Assembly (NCBI GenBank): GCA_964557575.1
Contig: CAZLBC010000016.1
Location: 5,810 to 69,809, forward strand
DNA: 64,000 nt
Source: CAZLBC01 sp964557575
Lineage (GTDB): Bacteria; Planctomycetota; Phycisphaerae; SM23-33
Direction of reading: 5' to 3'
Below the pieces are notes generated by a model. It was not told the DNA's origin and did no database searches. It saw only the letters and a program-made list of their open reading frames with translations. A program made the position numbers and the translations under genes. Below are positions 43,994 to 52,931 of this stretch, in pieces (the first letter of the stretch is position 1; each line of letters starts with the position of its first letter).

Positions 43994-45970
43994 ATGTACA
44001 AGCGAAGACTCATAATACTGCTGTGTTTTTTTGCCGCCGGGGTGGTTGCCCTTGTCGCGCGGCTGGGCTGGATGCAACTGGTAAGGGGGGATTATTACCG
44101 CGGCGAGGCGGAAAAGTCCCTGCGGTCGGTCGAGCTGCTCGATTCATCGCGCGGGCGGATCCTCGACCGGACGGGGCGGGTGCTCGCCGTTGACGAGGCC
44201 TGTTTCGACTTCTGCCTTGACTACCGCTTGATCTCCGGCAATGCCCGATGGCGGCGGTCCCGCATCCGGCAGATGCAAAGGGAAAGAGAGAAGGGCGGCG
44301 ACGATTCCGGCGAGACGGCCGAAGAGGTTTTCGGGCGTCGGGTCGATTATACCCTCAACATTGCGCGACGGCTTGCCGCGGAGTTCGGGGGAGACGTCGA
44401 CCGGCGGATTGAGCGTATTATCCGGAAGGTCGGCCTGATTCGCCGCACGGTCGGCAGGGCGGTGCGGGAAGAACGTATTCGGCACGTCGTGGTCGCCGGC
44501 CTGGACGAACAGACCGCGGGGGCTCTCCGGGAACTCATGGCGGGCGGGAAAACCGTTGGTGCCCGGCTCAGGCCCAGTCACCGCCGCACCTACCCCTGCC
44601 GCGATGCGGCCTGCCACATCATCGGGGTGACCGGCCCGGTGTACCGGGAAGACGCGGAGAGACATAACCTGCGGGCCGACGAGGCGTCATGGCTGCGCCG
44701 CTCGATGGCCAATTACCTGCCGGGCGATACGATCGGGCGGACCGGGATCGAGCGGGCCGCCGAGCGCCGCCTGCGGCCGAAGCGGGGATATATCTCCTAC
44801 AGCGCCCCCGGTGTTGTTGCCGAAACCGTCGCGGCCCGCGAGGGAGACGACGTGCAGTTGAGCATCGATGTTCTTTTGCAGCGCCGGCTGCAGCAGGTGT
44901 TTGACGGGACCGGTCATACCGGCGCGATCGTGGTGCTCGATGTCGCGACCGGTGAAATTCTGGCCATGGTGTCGCGGCCCGGCTACGACCTCAACGCATA
45001 CTGGCAGCAGTACCGGGAACTTTCCCGCGATCGCCGCAACCTCCCGCTCGTGCCGCGCGCGGTATCGGCCGCCTATGCGCCGGGCTCTACGCTGAAGCCG
45101 ATTACCGCGCTGGCCGCCCTGGGGGAGGGCGCTATCGATCTCAATACGCTGATTCATTGCGACGGCTCCAATCCCCGCTCGTCGCAGGGGATACCGCACT
45201 GCTGGATTCACGAATACAACGTCGGGCACGGCAGTCTGAATGTTGTCGAGGCTCTCTGTCACAGTTGCAACGTATTTTTCGTGGAAGCCGCGCACCGGCT
45301 CGGGGCGGCGTCGCTGAGCAAGTGGTTTCGCTTCTTCGGCTTCGGGGTCACCCCCCACACGGGGCTCCCGTCCGAGAAGAGCGGGGGCGCCGGCGGCGAG
45401 GCCTGGATGAGAAACCATTTCGGCCGCGGATACGTGCCCAGCGACGCGTGGTTCATGGCGATCGGCCAGGGTGCGGTCCACGCGACCTGCCTCCAGGTCG
45501 GCGCGGCGATGGGGGCGATAGCGCGTGACGGTGTGTATATCTCTCCCCGTCTCTTTTTGAACGGCGGCCCCGCTCCCGTGGTTCGACGACTCCAGCTTGC
45601 CGAGTCGCACCTGAAGGCCGTCAGGAAGGGGATGTACCAGGTTGTCAACGACAGCCGGGGGACCGCCTACAAGTCGTGGAGAACCGGCCCCTCGCTGTCG
45701 GTTGTCGTGTGCGGGAAAACGGGAACCGCCGAGGTGCCGCCGATGCGGGTCGATTCCGACGGTGACGGCCGGGTGACTTCGGCGGACCGGATCGTCAAGG
45801 AAGGCGCTCATGCCTGGTTTGCCGGTTTCGCGCCGTACCGGCATCCGCGGATATCGTTTGCGGTGCTCGTGGAGTACGCCGGCAGCGGCGGCAAAAACGC
45901 CGCACCCGTGGCCAAGGAAACGGTGCGGTGGTGCGGGAGGATGGGGTACCTTTCGGGGAGCGGCGGGTGA
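43994..45970 (+). CDS. mrdA: Penicillin-binding protein 2 (elongation transpeptidase)
   Basis: A 658-residue protein with an N-terminal membrane anchor (RRLIILLCFFAAGVVALVARL) and a PBP dimerisation domain (SSRGRILDRTGRVLAVDE). The transpeptidase motifs are STLK at residues 365-368, SCN in CHSCNVFF, and KTGT at about 575-578. It cross-links peptidoglycan in the periplasm for rod elongation with RodA. The ATG at 43994 is chosen; the frame runs further upstream into gap without support. It overlaps rodA by GTGA. Confidence 0.93.
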   Translation: MYKRRLIILLCFFAAGVVALVARLGWMQLVRGDYYRGEAEKSLRSVELLDSSRGRILDRTGRVLAVDEACFDFCLDYRLISGNARWRRSRIRQMQREREKGGDDSGETAEEVFGRRVDYTLNIARRLAAEFGGDVDRRIERIIRKVGLIRRTVGRAVREERIRHVVVAGLDEQTAGALRELMAGGKTVGARLRPSHRRTYPCRDAACHIIGVTGPVYREDAERHNLRADEASWLRRSMANYLPGDTIGRTGIERAAERRLRPKRGYISYSAPGVVAETVAAREGDDVQLSIDVLLQRRLQQVFDGTGHTGAIVVLDVATGEILAMVSRPGYDLNAYWQQYRELSRDRRNLPLVPRAVSAAYAPGSTLKPITALAALGEGAIDLNTLIHCDGSNPRSSQGIPHCWIHEYNVGHGSLNVVEALCHSCNVFFVEAAHRLGAASLSKWFRFFGFGVTPHTGLPSEKSGGAGGEAWMRNHFGRGYVPSDAWFMAIGQGAVHATCLQVGAAMGAIARDGVYISPRLFLNGGPAPVVRRLQLAESHLKAVRKGMYQVVNDSRGTAYKSWRTGPSLSVVVCGKTGTAEVPPMRVDSDGDGRVTSADRIVKEGAHAWFAGFAPYRHPRISFAVLVEYAGSGGKNAAPVAKETVRWCGRMGYLSGSGG

Positions 45971-47286
45971 ACGAGAACGGCAAAAACCCCCCCCGCTTCG
46001 CGGCGGTCTTCATCGTTGCGGCGGCAATCGCCCTGATGGCGGTCGGGTGCCTGGCGATAGCGGTCTGCCAGATGGCGGAGGGGACCAGCGGTTACGCCCT
46101 CCGGCAGTTGATCTACTGCATTGTCGGCCTCGCGGCAATGGCCGTTTTTTCGCTGCTGCCGTACCAGCGAATCGGCCGGTATGCCTATGTCCTCTACGGG
46201 GTTACCCTGCTCCTTCTTGTCCTGGTCTTTTTCCTGCCCGCGGTGCGCGGCAGCCACCGCTGGATAAACCTCGGCCTGGTGAAGCTTCAACCCTCGGAGA
46301 TCGCCAAGCTTTCGCTGGTCATTCTGCTGGCGTGGTACCTCAGGCTCGGCGACCACTACCGGAAACTCCTCGGGCTTCTGCCGCCGTTCGTCATGACGCT
46401 CGTGCCGCTGGGACTGATCCTGCTCGAACCGGACCTCGGAACGGCCCTGCTGTTTCTTCCCACGCTGTACATCATGCTGTTCATGGCGGGCGCGAAGCTT
46501 GTTCATCTGCTCGGTATCATCGTTGTCGCCACCGCCCTGGTGGCAATCCCGGTGACACGAAGCGAACGGGGGATGTCGCGGCCGGAAACGGCGGTTCGAG
46601 AGTCGCTGTGTTACTGGACTTATACCAAGGGTGACGAAACACGCGTGGTGTCTCCCGCGATCCTGGCGTTCATGGAATATCACCAGCTCCAGCGGATCGA
46701 CGGGTGGCTGCGCCAGGGGGACAGCGATATCATCCGCGGCAAGGGATATCACCTCTACCACTCGAAGACCGTTTTGGGCTCGGGGAAATTCCTGGGGCGG
46801 GGGGACTGGGAGACGGCCGAACTCTACTTCCGCTCGCTCCCGGACGATCACACCGATTTTATTTTCAGTATCATCGGGGGGCAGTGGGGATTCGCCTGCT
46901 GCATGCTGGTTCTTGTTCTCTACGGCGTTATCGTGGTTCTGGGCGTTGAAATAGCCGCCACCACCCACGAACCGTTCGGCCGGCTCCTGGCGATCGGACT
47001 GATCGGGTTTCTCATCTGCCAGGTGTTCATCAACGTGGGGATGACCATCGGCCTGCTTCCCATAACGGGTATGACCCTCCCGTTCGTCAGTTACGGCGGC
47101 TCTTCTCTCCTGGTGAACTGCGCGGCGATGGGACTGCTGATCAATATCGGCCATAATCGGCCGATCCTCTATTCCCGCCGGCCGTTCGAACACAAGGAAG
47201 ACACCCGGCCGGTACCGTCGCACCCGCTGGAGCAGAAGAACGGCGTGCCCGGCGGCGCAGCGGCGAAGCGGGGGGATGAGGCATGA
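45967..47286 (+). CDS. rodA: RodA/FtsW-type SEDS glycosyltransferase
   Basis: A 439-residue polytopic protein. GSHRWINLGLVKLQPSEIAKL and LILLEPDLGTALLFLP are SEDS signatures; the loop with YFRSLPDDHTDFIFSIIGGQWGF and the C-terminal MTLPFVSYGGSS are typical of RodA. It polymerises lipid II with PBP2. The start is GTG at 45967, inside the mrdA stop, with GGGGAG upstream. A long periplasmic loop (about residues 185-275) is bigger than in E. coli RodA. Confidence 0.93.
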   Translation: MNENGKNPPRFAAVFIVAAAIALMAVGCLAIAVCQMAEGTSGYALRQLIYCIVGLAAMAVFSLLPYQRIGRYAYVLYGVTLLLLVLVFFLPAVRGSHRWINLGLVKLQPSEIAKLSLVILLAWYLRLGDHYRKLLGLLPPFVMTLVPLGLILLEPDLGTALLFLPTLYIMLFMAGAKLVHLLGIIVVATALVAIPVTRSERGMSRPETAVRESLCYWTYTKGDETRVVSPAILAFMEYHQLQRIDGWLRQGDSDIIRGKGYHLYHSKTVLGSGKFLGRGDWETAELYFRSLPDDHTDFIFSIIGGQWGFACCMLVLVLYGVIVVLGVEIAATTHEPFGRLLAIGLIGFLICQVFINVGMTIGLLPITGMTLPFVSYGGSSLLVNCAAMGLLINIGHNRPILYSRRPFEHKEDTRPVPSHPLEQKNGVPGGAAAKRGDEA

Positions 47287-48179
47287 ATCGGCCCCTGCCG
47301 CCCCCGGCCCTCATGCCGCCGGCCGACCGCCAGCCGCAGCGGCGATCTCTCGTGCTCTCCGATGGGTATGAAACCAGTGTCTACCGGCACCGTCCGCCGG
47401 CCGGGGTCGCCGAGCGATCAACGCCGGTCCTGTTCCTGCACGGCATACAGTCCCACCCCGGGTGGTTTTACGGCACGGCCATGGCCCTCGCCCGGGCCGG
47501 GTTCACGGTCTACCAGGTCACCCGGCGGGGCAGCGGCGATAACGAGGCCGACCGGGGGCACGCCGAATCCTCCCGGCAGCTTCTGGAGGATGTCGACACG
47601 GCGGCCGCATACGCCGCCGCGGATGCGGGCGGCGACGGCGTGCACCTTCTGGGCGTCAGTTGGGGAGGAAAGCTGCTCGCGGCGTACGCGACGTGGGGCG
47701 GACGCGGCGTCCGCGCGGCGTCCCTGACGCTCGCTGCCCCGGGGATCGCGGCGAAGGTTTCCCCGGGGTTGCTCGTGAAGTGCGGGGTCGCGTTCTCTCT
47801 GCTGTTTAATTCCCGCCGGCAGTACCGGATACCGCTGTCGGATCCCGCGCTCTTCACCGGCAACGCGCACCTCCAGGACTATATCGCCAAAGACAGCTAT
47901 TCACTGCGCAGGGCCACGGCCGGATTCCTCTTTATCAGCCGGACACTCGATCAGCGGATAGAACGGGCGCCGGACGGCGGCATCGGCATCCCCGTCACGC
48001 TCATCCTGGCCACCGGCGACCGCATTATTGATAACGAGGGTTGCGAACGTGAAGTGCGAAGACTGGCGGGGGCCGACATCCACGTGGCCGTCATTGAGGG
48101 TGCCCACACCCTCGAATTCGAACCGGACCCGTCGCCGCTCTACCGGGCGGTCGTAGAGGCCGCCCTCAGGGGGGATTGA
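47283..48179 (+). CDS. Alpha/beta hydrolase in the rodA operon
   Basis: A 298-residue protein overlapping rodA by ATGA. VLFLHGIQSHPGWF is the oxyanion region, LLGVSWGGKLLAAY the nucleophile elbow, ATGDRIIDNEG the acid and EGAHTLEF the His. It has no signal peptide. The substrate is unknown; lysophospholipase-like or ester substrates are possible. A perfect terminator-like palindrome follows the stop. Confidence 0.88.
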   Translation: MNRPLPPPALMPPADRQPQRRSLVLSDGYETSVYRHRPPAGVAERSTPVLFLHGIQSHPGWFYGTAMALARAGFTVYQVTRRGSGDNEADRGHAESSRQLLEDVDTAAAYAAADAGGDGVHLLGVSWGGKLLAAYATWGGRGVRAASLTLAAPGIAAKVSPGLLVKCGVAFSLLFNSRRQYRIPLSDPALFTGNAHLQDYIAKDSYSLRRATAGFLFISRTLDQRIERAPDGGIGIPVTLILATGDRIIDNEGCEREVRRLAGADIHVAVIEGAHTLEFEPDPSPLYRAVVEAALRGD

Positions 48180-48187
48180 GGGGATGG

Positions 48188-48216
48188 GGACGATGGTTAA
48201 CCATCGTCCTGTTTTG
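48188..48216 (+). terminator. Terminator of the mrdA-rodA-hydrolase operon
   Basis: GGACGATGG and CCATCGTCC pair around TTAA, a perfect palindrome, followed by TGTTTTGT. Confidence 0.75.
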
Positions 48217-48278
48217 TATACATGGTGTCTCGGCACGTCGCGCCGGTCTGCAGGCGGCGCACCCTGCCGGCCGGCGAC

Positions 48279-48398
48279 CGCTCGCTCCGGGTTATGTGCT
48301 CACGACACAAGAGATTCAAAATATGCCGGGATTCAACGGGCAGAGATCTTATTGACGGCGATGCGATCACTTCACGCACATAACCAGCTCCGCGAGCG
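48279..48398. repeat. Inverted repeat in the 48.2-48.6 kb gap
   Basis: GGTTATGTGC (48290-48299) pairs with GCACATAACC (48376-48385), and both arms extend outward with CGCTCGC and GCGAGCG. The element is adjacent to the repeat copy at 48413. The 447-bp gap from 48180 to 48626 holds only these repeats, the terminator and the upstream region of the sulfatase. Confidence 0.6.
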
Positions 48399-48412
48399 CC
48401 GTAGTACGTACC

Positions 48413-48529
48413 GGATTGAAGCGTTAGAATCGATTTTAAGGGGATCAAAATCGCTTCTAAGGGCCGTATATTGACTGATTTTCGATATAAGATATTTTTA
48501 AATAGTTAGTTATTGTGGTCCGACCCCGT
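48413..48529 (+). repeat. MITE-like repeat, copy A
   Basis: About 117 bp running from GGATTGAAGCGTTAG to GTGGTCCGACCCCGT. An internal palindrome, CGATTTT with AAAATCG, lies near its start. It is repeated in reverse orientation at 55834-55949 with about 70% identity by eye; the ends and the internal palindrome are best conserved. Confidence 0.75.
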
Positions 48530-48626
48530 ATCGTATCTTTCCGTTCCCCCTTGTCACCCGGACGGTGTTTCTGGTACCCTTGGGAATACCGAAAAACGGT
48601 CAACCAATCCGAGTGGAGAACAGAAC

Positions 48627-50195
48627 ATGGTTACGAGACGCGCATTTTTGAAGACGGCGGGGGCCGGAGCACTTGTTGCGGGAACGCCCGTATCGTGGGG
48701 CGCCGGCGGCACGGCCCCGGCGAAGAAGCCGAATATCATCATGATTCTCGCCGATGACATGGGGTGGTCGGACATTGGCTGTTACGGCGGCGAGATCGAC
48801 ACGCCGAATCTCGACGGACTCGCGAAACGGGGGCTGCGGCTGACTCAGATGCACAACACCTCGAAATGCTTTCCGTCCCGCGCCTGCCTGCTGACGGGCG
48901 TCTATGCCCAGCAGTGCAACATGGGCCGGCGCCACGGTTCCATCGAGAACGCACTGACCCTCGGCGAGGTGCTCAGGCCGGCGGGATACCGGACGCTGGC
49001 GGCCGGGAAGCACCACGGGACGGAAAACCTGTACCACCGGGGCTTCGATCGGTATTTCGGTCTCCGGGACGGCTGCTGCAATTACTTCAATCCCGGCGAC
49101 CAGCGGCCGGGGGAACCCGCCCCCGCCCGCAAGCGAGCCCGGCACTGGTGCATCGACGAGAAGACCTATCATCCCTACACGCCTCCGCAGAAGGACTTCT
49201 ACACGGTTGATTATTTCACCAATTATGCCGTCGATTACCTTGAGGAGTACAAGGACGAAAACAAGCCGTTCCTGCTCTACCTGGCATACAAGGCGCCGCA
49301 CGATCCGCTGCAGGCATGGCCGAAGGACATCGAGAAATACCGCGGGAAATACATGGCCGGTTACGCGGCTGTGCGGCAGGCCCGGTACGAGCGGCAGAAA
49401 AAGCTGGGGGTGGTCGACGAGTCGATGCCCCTCTCGGAAAGCGAGTTCAAGGACTGGCAGAAACTGAGCGAAGAGGGGCGGACGGACCAGGATCTGCGGA
49501 TGGCTACCTACGCGGCCATGATCGACTGCATGGACCGGAATATCGGCCGCCTCATCAAGAAGCTCGAGGAACTGGGCGAACTGGAAAACACCCTGATCAT
49601 GTTCGCCTCGGACAACGGTTGTTCCGCCGAGTTCGCCGAGGGGTCTTTTAATAAAAAGTACAAGGAAAAGCAGGATAAATACCCCATCGGCCACATGGCG
49701 CGGTTTACCTCTCTCGGCAGGGACTGGGCGAACGTGTCCGACACCCCCTTCAGGAAGTACAAGAATTACAGTTACGAGGGCGGAATCTGCACCCCGTTCA
49801 TCGCCTTCTGGCCCGGGGTTATCAAAGACGGCGGGATTTCCGACGCGCCCGCCCATTTTATCGACGTCATGGCCACCCTGGTCGATATCACCGGCGCCGA
49901 TTATCCCGAACGATTCAAGGGGAAAACGATCGTTCCGCTGCAGGGACAGAGCCTGCTGCCCCTGTTCCGAGGCGAGGAGTTCGCGCGGAAAAAGCCGCTC
50001 TTCTGGGAGTGGCGGTCGCAGGAGGCGGTGCACTGGGAAGGGTGGAAGGCGATCAGGAGCAAGAAGAAAGCGTGGCAGTTGTACAGCATGAAAAAGGACA
50101 AGACCGAAACCCGCGACGTCGCGGGAAAACACCCGGATGTCGTCGCCCGGCTCGACAGGCTGTACACGGCGTGGAAGAAGGGGTGGAAGGGCTGA
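48627..50195 (+). CDS. Tat-exported family S1 sulfatase
   Basis: A 522-residue protein. VTRRAFLKTAGAGALVAGT is a twin-arginine-type signal peptide. KPNIIMILADDMGWSDIGCYGG starts the catalytic domain; CFPSR (Cys81) is the formylglycine site; FASDNGCSAEF and the C-terminal MKKDKTETRDVAGKHPDVV are typical of arylsulfatase A-like enzymes. It hydrolyses sulfate esters outside the cytoplasm. The start at 48627 has GGAGA 8 bases upstream. It differs from the first sulfatase by export route and by a long insert (about residues 145-260). Confidence 0.93.
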   Translation: MVTRRAFLKTAGAGALVAGTPVSWGAGGTAPAKKPNIIMILADDMGWSDIGCYGGEIDTPNLDGLAKRGLRLTQMHNTSKCFPSRACLLTGVYAQQCNMGRRHGSIENALTLGEVLRPAGYRTLAAGKHHGTENLYHRGFDRYFGLRDGCCNYFNPGDQRPGEPAPARKRARHWCIDEKTYHPYTPPQKDFYTVDYFTNYAVDYLEEYKDENKPFLLYLAYKAPHDPLQAWPKDIEKYRGKYMAGYAAVRQARYERQKKLGVVDESMPLSESEFKDWQKLSEEGRTDQDLRMATYAAMIDCMDRNIGRLIKKLEELGELENTLIMFASDNGCSAEFAEGSFNKKYKEKQDKYPIGHMARFTSLGRDWANVSDTPFRKYKNYSYEGGICTPFIAFWPGVIKDGGISDAPAHFIDVMATLVDITGADYPERFKGKTIVPLQGQSLLPLFRGEEFARKKPLFWEWRSQEAVHWEGWKAIRSKKKAWQLYSMKKDKTETRDVAGKHPDVVARLDRLYTAWKKGWKG

Positions 50196-50219
50196 TGCGC
50201 GCGGCCGAACAGAAGCGGG

Positions 50220-52808
50220 TTATACGAGTCCCCAGCGTTTTCGCAGCGTCCATTCGGTGCAAAGCAGCAAGATGATGAAGATGATCAGCGGCCACCGCCA
50301 GCCGGCCAGCAGGTCTTCGGTCGTGTAGATCCTCTTTACGTTCGGTTCGGTCCTGCTGTCGAGTTCATGAAGCAGTTCTTCCAGTTGCGCGAGGGGAACG
50401 AACCGGCCCCGCCCGGTATCGGCCATTTTTCTGAGCAGGTCGAAATCCGCGAGCAGGTCCCTGGATTCGAGGTTGCGGTACTGCAGCACGAAGACCTGCT
50501 TTGCGTTCATCGACCTGCCGCCGACGTCGGCCGCCGCGTCGATCGTGTACGTGCCGGGTTTTTCGGGCGGTGGGAGAGATGCGGTAAATCTCCTGTTTTT
50601 TCGGTCTGTTTTCACCGGGATCGCCGTGGTTGTTTTGTCCGGCACGGTGAGGGTCAGTTGCGGTTGTGTGCCCATAACGGGTATCCCGCGGGCATCTTCG
50701 ATTCCCGCCGCGATGTCGATCGTCCGCCGCTCCTTTCTGAGGCGGGTCAGGTCGTATTCGATCCGGTCGGTTTGCACCCAGAGATTACCCCGGGGCGCCG
50801 CGAGGAATTCCGCGACCTGCCGCCAGAATCGCCGCAGGACCGCGGCCCCGTCGACGCCACCCGGTGTTTCGGGGGGCGGACTGAGCGCCCAGCGCCACGT
50901 GGTGTCGAACGCGATCGCGAGTGACCGTCCCGTGCCGACCTGCTGCGAGACGATCATCGGCGCGCTTTGGCACTCGGCCAGGATTGTGGCGGCCGGCTTG
51001 ACCCCCGCGAGCCGGTTCGCGCCCGGCAGGGGGCGCAGGGCGTTCCAGGCGTCCCGCGGGTCACCGTCACCCGGTGCGGTCTGCATGATGGATGAGCGGC
51101 GTCCCTCGGCGGTGGGCAGCGGTTTGATCGGGCCGTCCAGATCGCCGGTACTCGCGGCGCAGTCGACCGGAATCACGTCGGCGAGCGGCGTCTCCTGCCA
51201 GCCCCCGTTCCCGAAGCTGTGTGTTCCCCCGATCATGCAGAGCCCCTTTCCGTAGTCCAGGACCAGCGTTCTGATGATCTCGATCTGGCGCGGGGAAAAT
51301 GCCCCCGGGGCGATGTCGCCCAGAATCACGGCGTGGTATCGCAGCCAATCGTCGATATCGTCTCCGAACAGCGCCGCCGCACCGCCGGCCGCCGGACCGG
51401 CGGGCGTGACGCGATGGATCGAGTATTTTTTTTCGGTGCCGATCGCGCGGGTTATGAATTTCGACTCGTACCGGTATTTTCCCTCTATGTAGAGTATACG
51501 CGTTTCCCGGTCGGTCACATGTACCAGCGTTGCCGCCTGTGGATTGCCCGCGAGCTGCTCGGGTTTCTGACCCGCGAGTTCCGCCGTGATCGCGAGTCGG
51601 TGGAACCCCGCGTCGAGCGGTACGTGTTCAAACCGCACGGCGGGCGTCGCCGTCGCGCCCGCTATCTGCAGTTCCCCGGTCCCGACGGTTTCGTCGCCGA
51701 ACGTACAGGTGACCTTCAGCCGGCGTCCGTCCAGGCCGATTACCCTGATGCGGGGCGTGATCGTTATGCGCCTGAATGCACTTGCCGTTTCGGGGGCACC
51801 GGTATCCAGGATGGTGATGGCCCGCGCGGCAGTCGTTGCCGTGTCGCTGCCGACCCCCACGGTGTGCACGGCGATGCCGCGCCGGTCCATGCGGCGGGCG
51901 AATGCGACCGGGCCGATGTTCTCGATCGTGTTGTTGCAGCCGTCGGAAAACAGCACGATGCCGCGGACGTCGGCGTCGTCCGCCGCCGGCGGGTCGATTG
52001 CCGCCGCCGCCGCATCGCCGATGGCGGTCGCCGATCCCGGCGGCCCCTTCAGCAGTCCGGCCCATTCCATGCCATCCGAAGCGGTGTGCACGGTGCGGGA
52101 GAAGCTGAACGCGCGAAAACCGGTTTCTCGCTCGGTCATTGCCTTGAAAACAGACCCGGCCGACTCGAGGGCGCCGATCAGCGCATTCGTGCGGCTGATT
52201 CGCTCTCCTGCCGTTTCCGCCGCGCCGGCGGGCAGCATCTCGGCGGTCATGTCCCGCCGCCGCATCGACTCGGAGTGATCGAGCCCCAGGATGAAAACGG
52301 GCGGGATATGTTCCCGCGTCACGTGCTGCAGAACCGGTTGCATGATCCACGCCGTCGCCGCGAGGACGGCCGTCATGCGCAGCGACAGCAGGAATGCTTT
52401 CCGCCCCCGGGACAGCGGCCGCGTGGTCTGCCCGTAGGAACGCAGGGACCACGCCGCGGCCGATGCCGCTATGGCCAGGACGCCGCCGCCGGTCGGCCAG
52501 GACCAGACGAGTACCGCCAGGGCCGCCAGGGCCGTGCCCCGCAGCCCCACTACGACGGCCGCGGCACCCCGCGTCCTGCCCGTGGACGCGGTCGTCGCCA
52601 CGAGCATCAGACCCGCCGTCGCGAGCAGGGGGCCGGCGAACAGGCCGGCGGCGGTCAGGAACAGCTCGCCCGCGGCCGAGCCGCCGCGCTGGCACCACAG
52701 GGCGAGCATGATGACCTCGACGAGAATCAGGACAGCCGCGGCGCCGACGAGCAGTTCCGGCCATGACGGTGGGTTCCAGATCAGGCTTGATGCTGGATTT
52801 ATGTACAT
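50220..52808 (-). CDS. Membrane protein with VWA and amidotransferase-like domains
   Basis: An 862-residue protein typical of Planctomycetes. Three or four hydrophobic segments in the first 150 residues are followed by a VWA domain with the MIDAS start LDHSESM and VLFSDGCNN. The middle region (about residues 460-690) has ILYIEGKYRYESKFI and MIGGTHSFGNGGW, which resembles glutamine-amidotransferase-like folds lacking a catalytic Cys. A C-terminal membrane segment (WPLIIFIILLLCTEWTLRKRWG) ends it. BatA/BatB-type proteins of this kind usually sit with a MoxR ATPase; none is here. ATG at 52808 is preferred over the upstream frame to 52859. Confidence 0.85.
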   Translation of the reverse strand: MYINPASSLIWNPPSWPELLVGAAAVLILVEVIMLALWCQRGGSAAGELFLTAAGLFAGPLLATAGLMLVATTASTGRTRGAAAVVVGLRGTALAALAVLVWSWPTGGGVLAIAASAAAWSLRSYGQTTRPLSRGRKAFLLSLRMTAVLAATAWIMQPVLQHVTREHIPPVFILGLDHSESMRRRDMTAEMLPAGAAETAGERISRTNALIGALESAGSVFKAMTERETGFRAFSFSRTVHTASDGMEWAGLLKGPPGSATAIGDAAAAAIDPPAADDADVRGIVLFSDGCNNTIENIGPVAFARRMDRRGIAVHTVGVGSDTATTAARAITILDTGAPETASAFRRITITPRIRVIGLDGRRLKVTCTFGDETVGTGELQIAGATATPAVRFEHVPLDAGFHRLAITAELAGQKPEQLAGNPQAATLVHVTDRETRILYIEGKYRYESKFITRAIGTEKKYSIHRVTPAGPAAGGAAALFGDDIDDWLRYHAVILGDIAPGAFSPRQIEIIRTLVLDYGKGLCMIGGTHSFGNGGWQETPLADVIPVDCAASTGDLDGPIKPLPTAEGRRSSIMQTAPGDGDPRDAWNALRPLPGANRLAGVKPAATILAECQSAPMIVSQQVGTGRSLAIAFDTTWRWALSPPPETPGGVDGAAVLRRFWRQVAEFLAAPRGNLWVQTDRIEYDLTRLRKERRTIDIAAGIEDARGIPVMGTQPQLTLTVPDKTTTAIPVKTDRKNRRFTASLPPPEKPGTYTIDAAADVGGRSMNAKQVFVLQYRNLESRDLLADFDLLRKMADTGRGRFVPLAQLEELLHELDSRTEPNVKRIYTTEDLLAGWRWPLIIFIILLLCTEWTLRKRWGLV

Positions 52809-52931
52809 GGCGGTATTGTACCGGCAGGGACGGCACCGCAACAGGCAAACCCGCATCATATTTCGACGGGCACCTCGTTTGTGCGATTGAAATGCAATCT
52901 TTTTCGGGCTACGATACGGGGTTCGTACGAC

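Noticed and set aside
48600..50132. Minus-strand open frame of 510 codons over the second sulfatase
   Set aside because: Antisense to a well-supported sulfatase with its CFPSR site; no domain pattern in the shadow.
51219..52766. Plus-strand open frame of 515 codons over the VWA protein
   Set aside because: The minus-strand protein has membrane segments and a MIDAS; the plus frame is Arg/Gly-rich with none.
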